DNA from: Dyadobacter jejuensis | Lineage (GTDB): Bacteria > Bacteroidota > Bacteroidia > Cytophagales > Spirosomataceae | DNA length: 64,000 nt | Direction of reading: 5' to 3' | Assembly: GCF_003149085.1 (NCBI RefSeq) | Contig: NZ_QGDT01000005.1 | Span: 1-64,000 of the forward strand | In this document: positions 1-8,727 of the stretch, one piece after another | Position numbering within the stretch: the stretch's first letter is position 1 | Layout of the letters: the number at the start of each line of letters is the position of its first letter | Translations under genes and position numbers: made by a program | The notes under the pieces: model-generated | Databases searched by the model: none | The model's input: only the letters and a program-made list of their open reading frames with translations | What the model was told of the DNA's origin: nothing

Positions 1-156
1 ACAATTACCCAAAGGGGTCAATATGCTCCAGAATGAATCAAAAATAAATGTCTAGGGGGTCAATATACGCCAGAATGTCACTAGAAAACAAGCCAATAAT
101 GTGCTTTTAGCATTCATTATTACCCTGAGTACAAGGGGTCAACATGCTCCAGAATA
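1..156. mobile_element. IS21-like element terminus (multiple end repeats)
   Basis: Three direct copies of a motif of the form GGTCAAYATRCKCCAGAAT lie at about 14-34, 56-76 and 135-155, spaced 42 and 79 bases apart. From general knowledge, IS21-family ends carry several copies of a terminal repeat (transposase binding sites), and Bacteroidota members have ends of this GGGGTCA...CCAGAAT style. No istA/istB gene is inside the window, so only one terminus is seen and the rest would lie to the left. The third repeat abuts the truncated WYL gene, which suggests that the element interrupted it. Confidence 0.6.
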
Positions 157-574
157 TCCAATAGGGTGGGAGGAAAAAGAAGCGAAGCCCAGGAATATCG
201 CACTAGACCGAATAGCAAGTTTCAGGAAAACGGCCGTTGAGTTTGGGTATTCAAAGAGTTTTGATTTTAAGGGACACTTTAACGATTTTGTGGGGGTCAC
301 AAAGCACGATACCAACCCCAAAGTAATCGTGCAATTGAAGCTGACGAGCCTCAATAGGGCACAATATCTTATCACTAAGCCCATACATCCCACCCAGACG
401 CACAGTAAAGACCCTCAAGGCAACTATATCTTTGAATTGCACGTAATACCGAATCGGGAGCTAGAAGCCAAAATATTAGAATTCGGCCCAGACATGGAAG
501 TTCTGGAGCCGATTTGGTTACGGGAGCAGGTTGCCGATAAGGTGAGATGTATGTGGGCGTTATATTCCGACTGA
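157..574 (+). pseudogene. WYL-domain regulator, C-terminal fragment
   Basis: About 139 residues remain, matching the C-terminal half of WYL-domain transcriptional regulators: a segment reading NIALDRIASF, then FVGV, then a beta-rich stretch and a closing block with LEPIWLREQVADKV. WYL regulators are normally around 300 residues with an N-terminal HTH, and both the HTH and the first half of the WYL domain are missing here. Codons upstream of about 157 translate the IS-like end repeat, so the open frame that begins at 101 is a chimera. WYL proteins sense ligands and often sit next to CRISPR-Cas loci. This one ends 1 base before the end of the CARF-HEPN gene (tail to tail), so it may once have regulated that locus. 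It is probably non-functional. Confidence 0.7.
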
Positions 575-575
575 T

Positions 576-2054
576 TTAGAGTAGTTTTTCTATTTCTGCT
601 TTTATGTCGTCGTAAATGCCGTATTCGGATTTTAGGTCGAATATTTGGTCCAGATCTGAGAAAAGGTTTTTGGCGGTATAGCCTTGTTCGTTTTCATTTA
701 AGGTGGCATTTATTTGTGCAATGGTTGCTGAGCCTAAATTGTGAGCAATTTTATTTCTGAGCTTAGACAAGTACTCTAATTTGTCACCAACTTTTAAGTA
801 TATGTCAAGAATATTATCCTTTATGTACAAATGGTTTGTTTTGACTAATTCTGGTAGTAAAACCTTATATGCAAACCTATTTGGGTTTCTACTATCTATG
901 GGTTCCCCATTAGACATTAGGGCCTTCCTAATTTTAGGAACAAACTCAAAATTAACGTCATTTAATTTTCTTTGGAATTTGGTTTCACCGATCTCGTTAG
1001 ATCGACTTAATAGATAATCCATCTTACCAAAAACTTTTTCTATTTCTATTTTAAATAGACATTCGTTAAGTGTGTATAATCGCCATAAAAATTCTGTGTA
1101 GGCTTTTTGCTTAAAGTTGATTTTTGCAGCAAGGTACAGGTCCTGTAGCTTCAAGTTTGGAGTCGCAATAATTGGCTTGAATTGTGAGCTGGCAATAACA
1201 TTAGTGTTAATAGCCAGTTCATCATATTGCAAATTTAATCGCTTATGACCATATTGAGCCAAATGATAAATCTCCTTTGGTCTCGATATCTCTTTATCAA
1301 TCATTCCAAAATCGTAGTCATTCAGATGCTTCACGATTTTTTGCTTATTGAGATCATTTAAAAAATGCTTTGTGAATTTCAGTTCCCTAGGTGCTTGACC
1401 CTCCGATTTCTGGAATAGCTTAACTTTATTTTTGAAGGCTTGTAGCAATTGTAGCGTTACTGCATGGTTAATTTGGTCTATACCACCTTGCGGAAGTAAA
1501 AATATTTGGTTTACATTTTGAATGTCAGTCAGGAATAAGTTTTGCTTAATTTCTTTAAAATGAGAATATTGGAAATCAATATTTACTACTTCTGTTTGAA
1601 TCGAATACTCGTCGAAATGTACTTTTGAGAAATCAGGATCTTCTGATAAATAATGATTAAGGATATCTTTAAAATACAGAGTATCGTCTAAATAATTCTT
1701 CGGATTTCTAATCCTTCCAGCGTCCCAATCGATCTGCTGATCTGTGTAAATCATAAGAAAGTAGTCAATCTGATGATCTCTGTTGGTTTGCTTAATAAAA
1801 TCTTTCGTTAATGGGAAATCAATTACGGATTTAAATAAATGATAATTGTCCCGAATAGTTTGCCCACCTTCTCTCGGGGAAAATGTATAAAACTCTGGGA
1901 AGTTGAAATTCTCAACAACTTTTAATCTTATATTTCCCTTTTCTATAAACTGGTCTTTACCTTCTTTGTGTATCACAAATCCATTTTCAATAAGGTGCTC
2001 TTTTTTAATCTGAACATCTCTGGTACCGAGTGTAATTATTAGGTAGTTTTTCAT
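576..2054 (-). CDS. CARF-HEPN ribonuclease, Csm6/Csx1-like CRISPR ancillary effector
   Basis: 492 residues. The N-terminus starts with a hydrophobic strand and a glycine turn (YLIITLGTRDVQ), typical of a CARF Rossmann-like ligand pocket. A second glycine-rich segment near residues 185-205 (FLLPQGGIDQINHA) fits the other CARF loop. The C-terminus contains RNKIAH at residues 433-438, the R-x4-H catalytic motif of HEPN RNases. Proteins of this layout are cyclic-oligoadenylate-activated RNases in type III CRISPR systems, and the upstream operon encodes a Cas10 with an intact GGDD. The gene is last in the cas operon, separated from csm5 by a 384-base stretch holding a decayed ATPase. The sequence is divergent, so exact family (Csm6 versus Csx1) and ring size of the activator are not decided. 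Confidence 0.8.
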   Translation of the reverse strand: MKNYLIITLGTRDVQIKKEHLIENGFVIHKEGKDQFIEKGNIRLKVVENFNFPEFYTFSPREGGQTIRDNYHLFKSVIDFPLTKDFIKQTNRDHQIDYFLMIYTDQQIDWDAGRIRNPKNYLDDTLYFKDILNHYLSEDPDFSKVHFDEYSIQTEVVNIDFQYSHFKEIKQNLFLTDIQNVNQIFLLPQGGIDQINHAVTLQLLQAFKNKVKLFQKSEGQAPRELKFTKHFLNDLNKQKIVKHLNDYDFGMIDKEISRPKEIYHLAQYGHKRLNLQYDELAINTNVIASSQFKPIIATPNLKLQDLYLAAKINFKQKAYTEFLWRLYTLNECLFKIEIEKVFGKMDYLLSRSNEIGETKFQRKLNDVNFEFVPKIRKALMSNGEPIDSRNPNRFAYKVLLPELVKTNHLYIKDNILDIYLKVGDKLEYLSKLRNKIAHNLGSATIAQINATLNENEQGYTAKNLFSDLDQIFDLKSEYGIYDDIKAEIEKLL

Positions 2055-2100
2055 AAAATGTATTTTTTGTATGGTTAGCTGATTTTGCCAACCAATTATT

Positions 2101-2438
2101 TTAAATCAATTGATCAATTTCATTCACGGCATACACCGTGGCATCTGTTTGGTTCTGAGATTCGGTCCCACCATACACCAGAATGCTTTGTGCATCGGGG
2201 ACGATTTTTTCGAAGTATTTGAGACCTTTAAAAAATCGGAATTAATGGTTTTCCCAGCTTTTATTTCTACGGCTTTTAAGTTCATGCCATCCTGGATGAG
2301 CAGATCCACTTCATTTTGGTTGCTATCTCGCCAATAATAAATCTGTGGGCGTTTCCCTTGGTTGTAATGCATTTTCATTACCTCTAATATTACATTACCT
2401 AGAGCATATGAGTCGGTAAAGAAGGATCGGAGTTCGTT
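2101..2438 (-). pseudogene. AAA+ ATPase with DUF4143 domain, decayed C-terminal fragment
   Basis: Translation on the minus strand begins directly after the csm5 stop codon, in the same frame, with residues NELRSFFTDSYALGNVILEV, then the DUF4143 signature RDSNQNEVDLLI and KAVEIKAG. At about 2225-2232 one base is missing from an A/T run: before it the frame reads INSDFLK, after it a different frame reads GLKYFEKIVPDAQ and continues to a TAA at 2101-2103. The N-terminal AAA domain with Walker motifs is absent. These ATPases are common stand-alone genes in Bacteroidota. This is the tail of one, joined by an abrupt junction to the 3' end of csm5. No start codon or function is expected. Confidence 0.8.
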
Positions 2439-3986
2439 TTATTTGAATTTCTTGTATTTTACCTCCTTAATCTTTCCGTCTTTCCCCATCCGATGAACAC
2501 TTACTATTGCTACTTTTCCAACAGGCTCTGGGGAGAGATACCCAATCATCGGAATTTGCTCTTCCAGCTGCCCATTAACAAATATTTTCATGATATTAGG
2601 CTTGCCTGAAACAACGATTTCGGCATCTATTTCCGCACCTACTTTAAGCTTGCCCTCGAATAGATTTGGTTTCTTTGCTTCGCTTTCAGCGAGGCGGAGG
2701 GCTTCTGCAGCGGCTTTCGCCTCTGCTTCCAGGCGTATCATTTCTTCTTTCTTGAATATTTCCTTGGCGAGGCGCTCATTTTCTGCTTTCAATAAGTCTT
2801 CAAGAGAAACCATAGTTAGTTTGACAAAGCCCATCGGTAGGAACTTCCACTGACCATTGCTGTCTTTTTCAAATGCCAATTTTCGTGATTTGTATTTTTG
2901 TTTACCAATGTCATTCCGTTTACATAGTTTACTTTTTAAATCACGATCTGTCCAAACTCCAATGTTCTGGAAGTAAGCGGTATCGCTTTTATCATACTGC
3001 CAATCACCAGTTATGCTATGAAACCCCGATCCAGCTGCCATTCGTAAAATACATTCTTTCGACGTATCCAGGTTTTTAATTTTCTGTCTCATCTCCTTAA
3101 GATCTTCTAAGAGTCGTGCTGTATTTTCATCAAAAGTGTATTTTTCGAAAAACTTGATTTCCTTTCCGAGAAAATCCAGTGTATGCTCATTGATCATTTT
3201 ACAAAATTTTGTAAAGGAAAATGAGGTAAGCCAAGGCGCTGTGTGACTTGGAGGAGTTTTTATTTGCGTGTTTCTCCTAGATCCCAAGTAAAGTTGCTCA
3301 ATGCTTTTTTTCTTAAATGAGACAGTTAGACCTCCTTTTGATCCAACTATTAAACTTTCATACATAGTGGTAAATCCGGAGGAATTAAATACCAAATTAG
3401 TTTTATTAATCCCATGTTTCCAGCCACCTTCCCATATTTGGTCATTGTTCTTATGAAGGTTAAATATCTTCGTCGAAGTCAGGAAGGTGTCTTCAAAATG
3501 GACATCCGTAAATTGGAAGAAACGCATAACGGAATTCTCGAAATCACCCAATGTATTTTTTACAATACTACTATTACCAGATATATGATTTAGCTTTGAA
3601 AAATATTTTAACAATATAGAACTTACCGACCCTTTTAGTGAACTCCCGGGTATGTAAGGCCTGCCATCGAACCCACCGCAGGTATGGCGCCTTATGTCAT
3701 TGGAGGGACCTGCTGTAGATGGAAATGACTTGATCGTTAATGGTTCAAGTTTCTTACCATCCAACAAAGGGCTCATTGAATTGCCATTCACAAGTACTCT
3801 ACTCAACTTTTCTGGGGTAACATCCTTACTTAATTTTACGAAATCTAGTATCCAGATTCTGCTATCTCTTATTACAAAATCTATATCCTTTCGCCAATGA
3901 TTTTCGCCTGCCCCTCCAATATGTGTTGGGGTAATGATTTCCACCTGGAAATTCTGAGTTATCGTGCTGTCATCTGGTTTGATCAT
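2439..3986 (-). CDS. csm5: Type III-A Csm complex subunit Csm5 with extra C-terminal coiled coil and beta-rich tail
   Basis: 515 residues from the ATG at 3986, chosen because it forms an ATGA overlap with the csm4 stop (3983-3986); a longer open frame to 4025 exists. RAMP features: THIGG near residue 21, the IPGSSLKG loop at about 112-119, and AAGSGFHSITGDWQ in the middle. Csm5 caps the 3' end of the crRNA in the Csm complex. After the RAMP part the protein continues with an Ala/Glu-rich predicted coiled coil (about 394-439) and a 76-residue tail rich in beta-prone segments (KVGAEIDAEIVVSG, GKVAIVSVHRM), reminiscent of an OB/S1-type nucleic-acid-binding fold. That last assignment is inference. 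The fusion is not part of standard Csm5. Confidence 0.9.
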   Translation of the reverse strand: MIKPDDSTITQNFQVEIITPTHIGGAGENHWRKDIDFVIRDSRIWILDFVKLSKDVTPEKLSRVLVNGNSMSPLLDGKKLEPLTIKSFPSTAGPSNDIRRHTCGGFDGRPYIPGSSLKGSVSSILLKYFSKLNHISGNSSIVKNTLGDFENSVMRFFQFTDVHFEDTFLTSTKIFNLHKNNDQIWEGGWKHGINKTNLVFNSSGFTTMYESLIVGSKGGLTVSFKKKSIEQLYLGSRRNTQIKTPPSHTAPWLTSFSFTKFCKMINEHTLDFLGKEIKFFEKYTFDENTARLLEDLKEMRQKIKNLDTSKECILRMAAGSGFHSITGDWQYDKSDTAYFQNIGVWTDRDLKSKLCKRNDIGKQKYKSRKLAFEKDSNGQWKFLPMGFVKLTMVSLEDLLKAENERLAKEIFKKEEMIRLEAEAKAAAEALRLAESEAKKPNLFEGKLKVGAEIDAEIVVSGKPNIMKIFVNGQLEEQIPMIGYLSPEPVGKVAIVSVHRMGKDGKIKEVKYKKFK

Positions 3987-4987
3987 CGTTTTACAGGTAA
4001 GAATAAAGCCTTGCCCACCCGCCAAACGGGGTTGGTTACTTTATGGGGCAAAATAGCATTATCGGGTTTTAAATCTACTGTATTACCTTTGGAAATGAAT
4101 TTGCTGATAGGTATTTTAAATACGGAACCTTCAAGAAACATGTAAACAGAACGTTTACGATACGTATTGTGAGGGTCACTCATCCATCCACCGCGCTTTA
4201 TAATTTCGTAGCGGACAGCTTCATCAGAAATCATCTCCTTTAAGTCTTCTTTTGTTTCAGGGCAGAACAATGACATATTTATTGCGAAATCCGAAAAGTC
4301 CGGAAGCTCAAGATTCAATGAGCCAAATGACACATTGAATTGCCCGTTACCAACAGCGCGGTCGGTCCCAATTCCATTTTCAGCTAAAAGACGAAGCGCC
4401 GCTTTTACCTGCTTCTGAGCTTCTTCATTCTCATAATGAACCAAACAGAATAGCCCTGAACCTCTGGTAAAAAACAGTCTTTCCGTGTAAAAAGGAACGG
4501 TGTCTTCTGAGTCATTTCTCGGACGCTTGATTCTGTTTTGAACGTCGGTGGTCAAGAAATTTTTATTAATTGGCTCGTTTGTCTGATAACTTCCATGAAC
4601 TGAATCAACCGTGCTCGTCAATGGTGTTTGATTGAGATAATGTTGAAAATGCCAAGCATCAACAAATTTGATTTTCTTGTAAATCTTAGCATCATCACTC
4701 TGATCTTTTTTGTTATCGGTGTTGGCAGGGAAAAAGGGTTTAGCAAAGAAATGCACTTTCTGTTTTGAACTGGTATTGAGCGTATACGGAAATAAGCTAC
4801 TTAAAGTATAAGCCGGATTCTTTAAAATCCATTCTTCCTTGCCTAGGATTGCCCAGGATTGCATAATAGCAGCATACATAGTATCAGAATGCAAGGTTCT
4901 TTCGCTAATTCCGTAGTCAGATCGGGCATTGCTAACATGAAGTGGTGCGGTAAATTCGAAATAAATGACATCGAAGGTATGTTTCAT
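3983..4987 (-). CDS. csm4: Type III-A Csm complex subunit Csm4
   Basis: 334 residues, a typical Csm4 length. It is a RAMP protein of the Csm4 type: an N-terminal ferredoxin-like strand (VIYFEFTAPLHVS), RLFFTRGSGLFCLV in the centre, and the glycine-rich loop NGIGTDRAVGNGQF. Csm4 binds the 5' tag of the crRNA and docks Cas10 onto the backbone. The start lies one base after the csm3 stop, and the stop overlaps the csm5 start by four bases, so translation is probably coupled. No lesions are visible. Confidence 0.93.
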   Translation of the reverse strand: MKHTFDVIYFEFTAPLHVSNARSDYGISERTLHSDTMYAAIMQSWAILGKEEWILKNPAYTLSSLFPYTLNTSSKQKVHFFAKPFFPANTDNKKDQSDDAKIYKKIKFVDAWHFQHYLNQTPLTSTVDSVHGSYQTNEPINKNFLTTDVQNRIKRPRNDSEDTVPFYTERLFFTRGSGLFCLVHYENEEAQKQVKAALRLLAENGIGTDRAVGNGQFNVSFGSLNLELPDFSDFAINMSLFCPETKEDLKEMISDEAVRYEIIKRGGWMSDPHNTYRKRSVYMFLEGSVFKIPISKFISKGNTVDLKPDNAILPHKVTNPVWRVGKALFLPVKR

Positions 4988-4988
4988 A

Positions 4989-5648
4989 TCAGGCAGTTTG
5001 ATTCAAATATTCTGAAGCTGTTTTTACTATTTCTCCAGTCTGCCTCCATTCTACCTGTCCATAGCCACGTGTGCCACTTCCACCCAAATAATCATTTTGG
5101 AGCAAAGCCAAACCAGAATTGAGCAAAGCCAAAAACTTAGCAGTGTTGTCTTTGGAATCTTCCATAACATTGACAACAAATTCAATTTTAAATACAGCAC
5201 CAGCAGGAACCCGTTCGATTTGACGGGGATGGTCTGCCGTGCCGGTTAACCGATTGATGACGTTTTCGAATTTTACTTCTGTATATGGCATATCGGTAAA
5301 TTCAGAATTATATAACTTATCCGCCGATTCGATCGTTAGAGGTGCATCCCGAACTAAAATCCTAGCTGGATTATCTTTTGATCCAAAAAGGTAAGCCAGC
5401 AATTTTCCATTTTCTGATTTATAGTCTGTAAAGCTCGTATCTGCATTTTCACCCATTGCCACTTCAAGCAAACTCCGTAGCTTTCCCTTTAATGAGCTTC
5501 CGGGTATGTACGGCTGGTTGTTATCCTTTCTACGAATAATAGGACTGTCCACGCCACCGATTTCTACATTTTCCTTGCTGTCGCCAATGTGCATTCCGGA
5601 GAGTAACTTAAGTTCACCGGAAATAATTATTTTTTTGAATAACTTCAT
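4989..5648 (-). CDS. csm3: Type III-A Csm complex backbone RNase Csm3
   Basis: 219 residues. Csm3 is the repeated backbone subunit that cleaves target RNA at 6-nt steps. The catalytic aspartate is present as D34 in GGVDSPIIR, the RAMP loop YIPGSSLKGKLRS follows, and the C-terminal glycine-rich loop is YLGGSGTRGYGQVEW. All hallmarks of an active Csm3 are intact. The gene sits 24 bases after csm2 and 1 base before csm4 in the operon. The protein belongs to the best-conserved family in the locus and the assignment is secure. Confidence 0.96.
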   Translation of the reverse strand: MKLFKKIIISGELKLLSGMHIGDSKENVEIGGVDSPIIRRKDNNQPYIPGSSLKGKLRSLLEVAMGENADTSFTDYKSENGKLLAYLFGSKDNPARILVRDAPLTIESADKLYNSEFTDMPYTEVKFENVINRLTGTADHPRQIERVPAGAVFKIEFVVNVMEDSKDNTAKFLALLNSGLALLQNDYLGGSGTRGYGQVEWRQTGEIVKTASEYLNQTA

Positions 5649-5672
5649 TTTTTGAAAATTAAGATTTGAAAT

Positions 5673-6062
5673 TTATTGACCACCCGCTGCCTTATGATAA
5701 GCAACTATTGACTCGAGTACATTGACAAAATTCTGAAAGCGTGTCTTGTCCTCATTTATTTCTCTAATCAGTGGGCTCAATAACTCATAAAACTCTTTGA
5801 TCTTAGTTTTGTTAGTATTGGATTTCTTATCGTAATCGCGCCCTACAGCATACGCAAGCTTAGGCTCTAATAAGATTATTTCGCCCTTGGATTTCTCGAA
5901 CCCTGCTTGTATTTGTTTGATTGAACCAAATATTTTTCTGATTTGCGATGTGGAGACTTGATTTTTAATATCGTTTGTAGCGAGGTATGTGCCCCATTCC
6001 TTTACAAGTGTTAAATCCTTAATCCCATCTGTTAAGACTGAAATTGATATGTTTTTTGGCAT
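5673..6062 (-). CDS. csm2: Type III-A Csm complex small subunit Csm2
   Basis: 129 residues, helical, with the Csm2 pattern: STSQIRKIFGSIKQIQ near residues 37-52, then LLEPKLAYAVGRD, and a final helix RFQNFVNVLESIVAYHKAAGG. Csm2 forms the inner filament that contacts the crRNA-target duplex. Size and position between cas10 and csm3 are exactly those expected for subtype III-A. Gaps are 19 bases from cas10 and 24 bases to csm3. Confidence 0.94.
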   Translation of the reverse strand: MPKNISISVLTDGIKDLTLVKEWGTYLATNDIKNQVSTSQIRKIFGSIKQIQAGFEKSKGEIILLEPKLAYAVGRDYDKKSNTNKTKIKEFYELLSPLIREINEDKTRFQNFVNVLESIVAYHKAAGGQ

Positions 6063-6081
6063 AATTTAATATGGTTTAGAG

Positions 6082-8727
6082 TTAAATTCTGTTGTCTTTT
6101 AATTCCAACTCCGCCCATCGGCAGGCAACTATAAAAGTATCAAAGCGAATATTGGTATAAGTCTTGTCCTTATAGTCAAATTGATTGGTCATTAAAACAC
6201 TCTCAATGACTTTCAGTGAATGGTTCTTTTTGGATGTTTCTTTAGTTTCATATCGTTTAAGCGAGTATGCGGCATTCCATCTCCATGATAAGTCAAGCAG
6301 TTTTTTGCCATCCCTATCTGTTCTATTTGATATTTCATACCAGTCAAAGACTTTATGTAGAATACCTTTTGACAGAATGGGCCGATTACCTTTTAAATTC
6401 TCTATCCAGAAATTTTTGATTGCTTCAATCGCTTTGAACTCCTCCCATCCAAATGGAATACCAAACAGGCAGAGTGCATTTTTCTTGGTTCCATCAGGTC
6501 TTGTAAAATCTTTTGCATTTTCCTCCGCAATACCGGCATCATGGGCTCCCTTGGCAATTGGGAACTTAGGTGTAACAATACTAATACCCGCCGAAATAGT
6601 AATATCACTCCGTCCTGTAAACTTTTTGAATTCTACTTGAACCTCATTTGCAAATGAGATTATTGAGTCCCATCGCCCCACCGCAAATATGTCATCACCC
6701 CCTGAATAAATAATATTTATCCAATCTTTGTATTGATCTTTGCCTCTTATGGTGTTTAGATATCCGCTGAAAAACCAATCAAGTTGGCCTGACAACGTAG
6801 CATAGGCAGAAAAACTGGCGCCTGCCGGATTAAATCCTTTTATAAAAAGCTGCCCCAATCCATCTACATCCATTCGAAGAATAGCAATTCTGTTAAAATT
6901 TCCATGACTTTTCCCTTTAACAATAGGAGAGTTGTCACGGACATGGTCTTCTCGCTCAATCCCGGCCAATTGCTCAAAAGTTTTTGTATTACCTTTTGAA
7001 TCCAAAGCCATTTCGCTTCCTCCATAAAACCGATAGGAATAGGAAGTTCTCAGTGCGGAAACAGGTTTCAGAAAGTCGATCTCCCCTTTTACGGTGAGGC
7101 AAACCTCTGCATTTTCTGTTGAGACGATTTTATTATCACCGATGATCCAGTAATCACGTCCATTTAAGGATCCGAATTTATTCTTGGGCAGATTTGGTTG
7201 TTCTGAACTACTAAAAACTATAAAGTGATTTTTTGACAGCGCTTCGCCAATTTTCTTTTGTTCAAGAATTTGTGGGGAGATTTTTACCTCATCGTCGATC
7301 TGGGTAATTCCCTTTTCTACTTCGTCTCCGGTTACTGAACATATTTCGGTTAAACCGCCCATACCAACTCCCTTATCATGAAAAAAGCTCTCAAAATCAT
7401 CCTTTAACAGTTCCTTAAATTTCTGGTACTTCGTTTCAGCCGTTTTTTCACTAACAGATCGCCATAAATCACCTAGAAACACAGGCTTTTCTGAGCCTTT
7501 TATCCAAATAGTTGGAAGGGAATTGCCGTTGGAATTCATTTTCTTCAAATCTTTATCATAGGCAAACGCATCATACCCCATGCAGATGTAAATGTTTCCT
7601 TTATACTTCTCCCAGATAGCTTTCTTGATTTTTGTCTCAATATTCAACAAATCAGTTCTGACCTTCTTTGTATTTGGAAGTAGCATGAAAAATTTTCCAC
7701 CACTACTGTAAATGACATGGCTCAAGGAGGTTTCTGTTTGATTGACAATTGTATAAGCTATTTCATCCAGCATCAATTGCAACGAAAACGAACGACCTTT
7801 TAGGCTTTTTCCGGCATATTTGGAGGAGATGTCATATATGAACTTTTGAATACCCGAGGTATCCACACTAAGAAGTAAAAGCGGTAAATGTCCGGTTTTC
7901 AGACTCAAACGTCTGTTGTAGACGAAGCAATCTGGATTCTCTATCTCATAATCATATAGTGATTGTGTGATAGCTGCAGTAATTTTCAAATGGTCAAAAA
8001 GACTGTTATCAGAAAAGTCCACGGTTGATGCCGGAATACACCAGCAATATTTTTTTAGCAAATAATGAAGGGACCTATTAAAAGCAGATAATGAATCAGT
8101 AGGTAACTTTTTAAATTCTGAGGAAAAGAGTGACCATAATACAGTGTACTCCTCCTGAGACACACCGTTTTCATATCTTTCTTCAGAAGGAAAGAGGGTA
8201 TTTTTCAACGATAATTTTTCTAGGCCAAAGGCGGAGGCTTTAACTGGTTTTTGGGAAAGTTTTCGGTTTTTATCGTATACATTCAAGTTTCCGAAAATAT
8301 TGATAAGTGGCTCTTCTTTGAATTTAAGCTTCCCTCTTTTAACATCATTTTCGAAATCCTTATCATCGGATCTATCAATGCCACTAGCCCACCAGTCGGC
8401 AAACTGTATGAGAGCTTGTAACTTGGACTCAGGTTTGTGATGATGAATTGAGAGATTCACCAAATTATCAACTGACTCTTTATCATAAATTCCAATTTTT
8501 TCAAATGTCTCTAAGTTCTCTTCAAAAAAGAGCTGAGTCCAAATAACGTGTTGGTATTTGAAGTAGCCTTCCTGAGAGGTTGGACAAATGTTTCCTGCGT
8601 TACCGATGATATATGGATACTTTTCTAAATATTTTGACGTATTGTAGGACACATCCGCCCGTTGCCAAAACTTTCCAATATCATGCAGCAAAGCTGCCAA
8701 ATAAACCATATCGCGTTCTGCTGCCAT
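6082..8727 (-). CDS. cas10: Type III-A Cas10/Csm1: HD nuclease and cyclic-oligoadenylate synthase
   Basis: 881 residues. The N-terminal HD domain shows LLHDIGKFWQRA (H15, D16) and a later IHHHKPE. The first palm domain is followed by the second with SGGDDIFAVG (GGDD at residues 676-679), the cyclase active site. Cas10 is the signalling and DNA-cutting subunit, and both active sites look intact. The mid-region zinc ribbon appears degenerate: only one cysteine remains in EICSVTGDEVEKG where family members often have Cys pairs. The start ATG overlaps the cas6 stop by one base (TAATG), indicating coupling. Its product would activate the CARF-HEPN RNase encoded downstream. Confidence 0.97.
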   Translation of the reverse strand: MAAERDMVYLAALLHDIGKFWQRADVSYNTSKYLEKYPYIIGNAGNICPTSQEGYFKYQHVIWTQLFFEENLETFEKIGIYDKESVDNLVNLSIHHHKPESKLQALIQFADWWASGIDRSDDKDFENDVKRGKLKFKEEPLINIFGNLNVYDKNRKLSQKPVKASAFGLEKLSLKNTLFPSEERYENGVSQEEYTVLWSLFSSEFKKLPTDSLSAFNRSLHYLLKKYCWCIPASTVDFSDNSLFDHLKITAAITQSLYDYEIENPDCFVYNRRLSLKTGHLPLLLLSVDTSGIQKFIYDISSKYAGKSLKGRSFSLQLMLDEIAYTIVNQTETSLSHVIYSSGGKFFMLLPNTKKVRTDLLNIETKIKKAIWEKYKGNIYICMGYDAFAYDKDLKKMNSNGNSLPTIWIKGSEKPVFLGDLWRSVSEKTAETKYQKFKELLKDDFESFFHDKGVGMGGLTEICSVTGDEVEKGITQIDDEVKISPQILEQKKIGEALSKNHFIVFSSSEQPNLPKNKFGSLNGRDYWIIGDNKIVSTENAEVCLTVKGEIDFLKPVSALRTSYSYRFYGGSEMALDSKGNTKTFEQLAGIEREDHVRDNSPIVKGKSHGNFNRIAILRMDVDGLGQLFIKGFNPAGASFSAYATLSGQLDWFFSGYLNTIRGKDQYKDWINIIYSGGDDIFAVGRWDSIISFANEVQVEFKKFTGRSDITISAGISIVTPKFPIAKGAHDAGIAEENAKDFTRPDGTKKNALCLFGIPFGWEEFKAIEAIKNFWIENLKGNRPILSKGILHKVFDWYEISNRTDRDGKKLLDLSWRWNAAYSLKRYETKETSKKNHSLKVIESVLMTNQFDYKDKTYTNIRFDTFIVACRWAELELKDNRI

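Noticed and set aside
3987..4025. Longer csm5 start at 4025
   Set aside because: Would extend the overlap with csm4 to 43 bases; the ATGA junction at 3983-3986 is the usual coupling arrangement.
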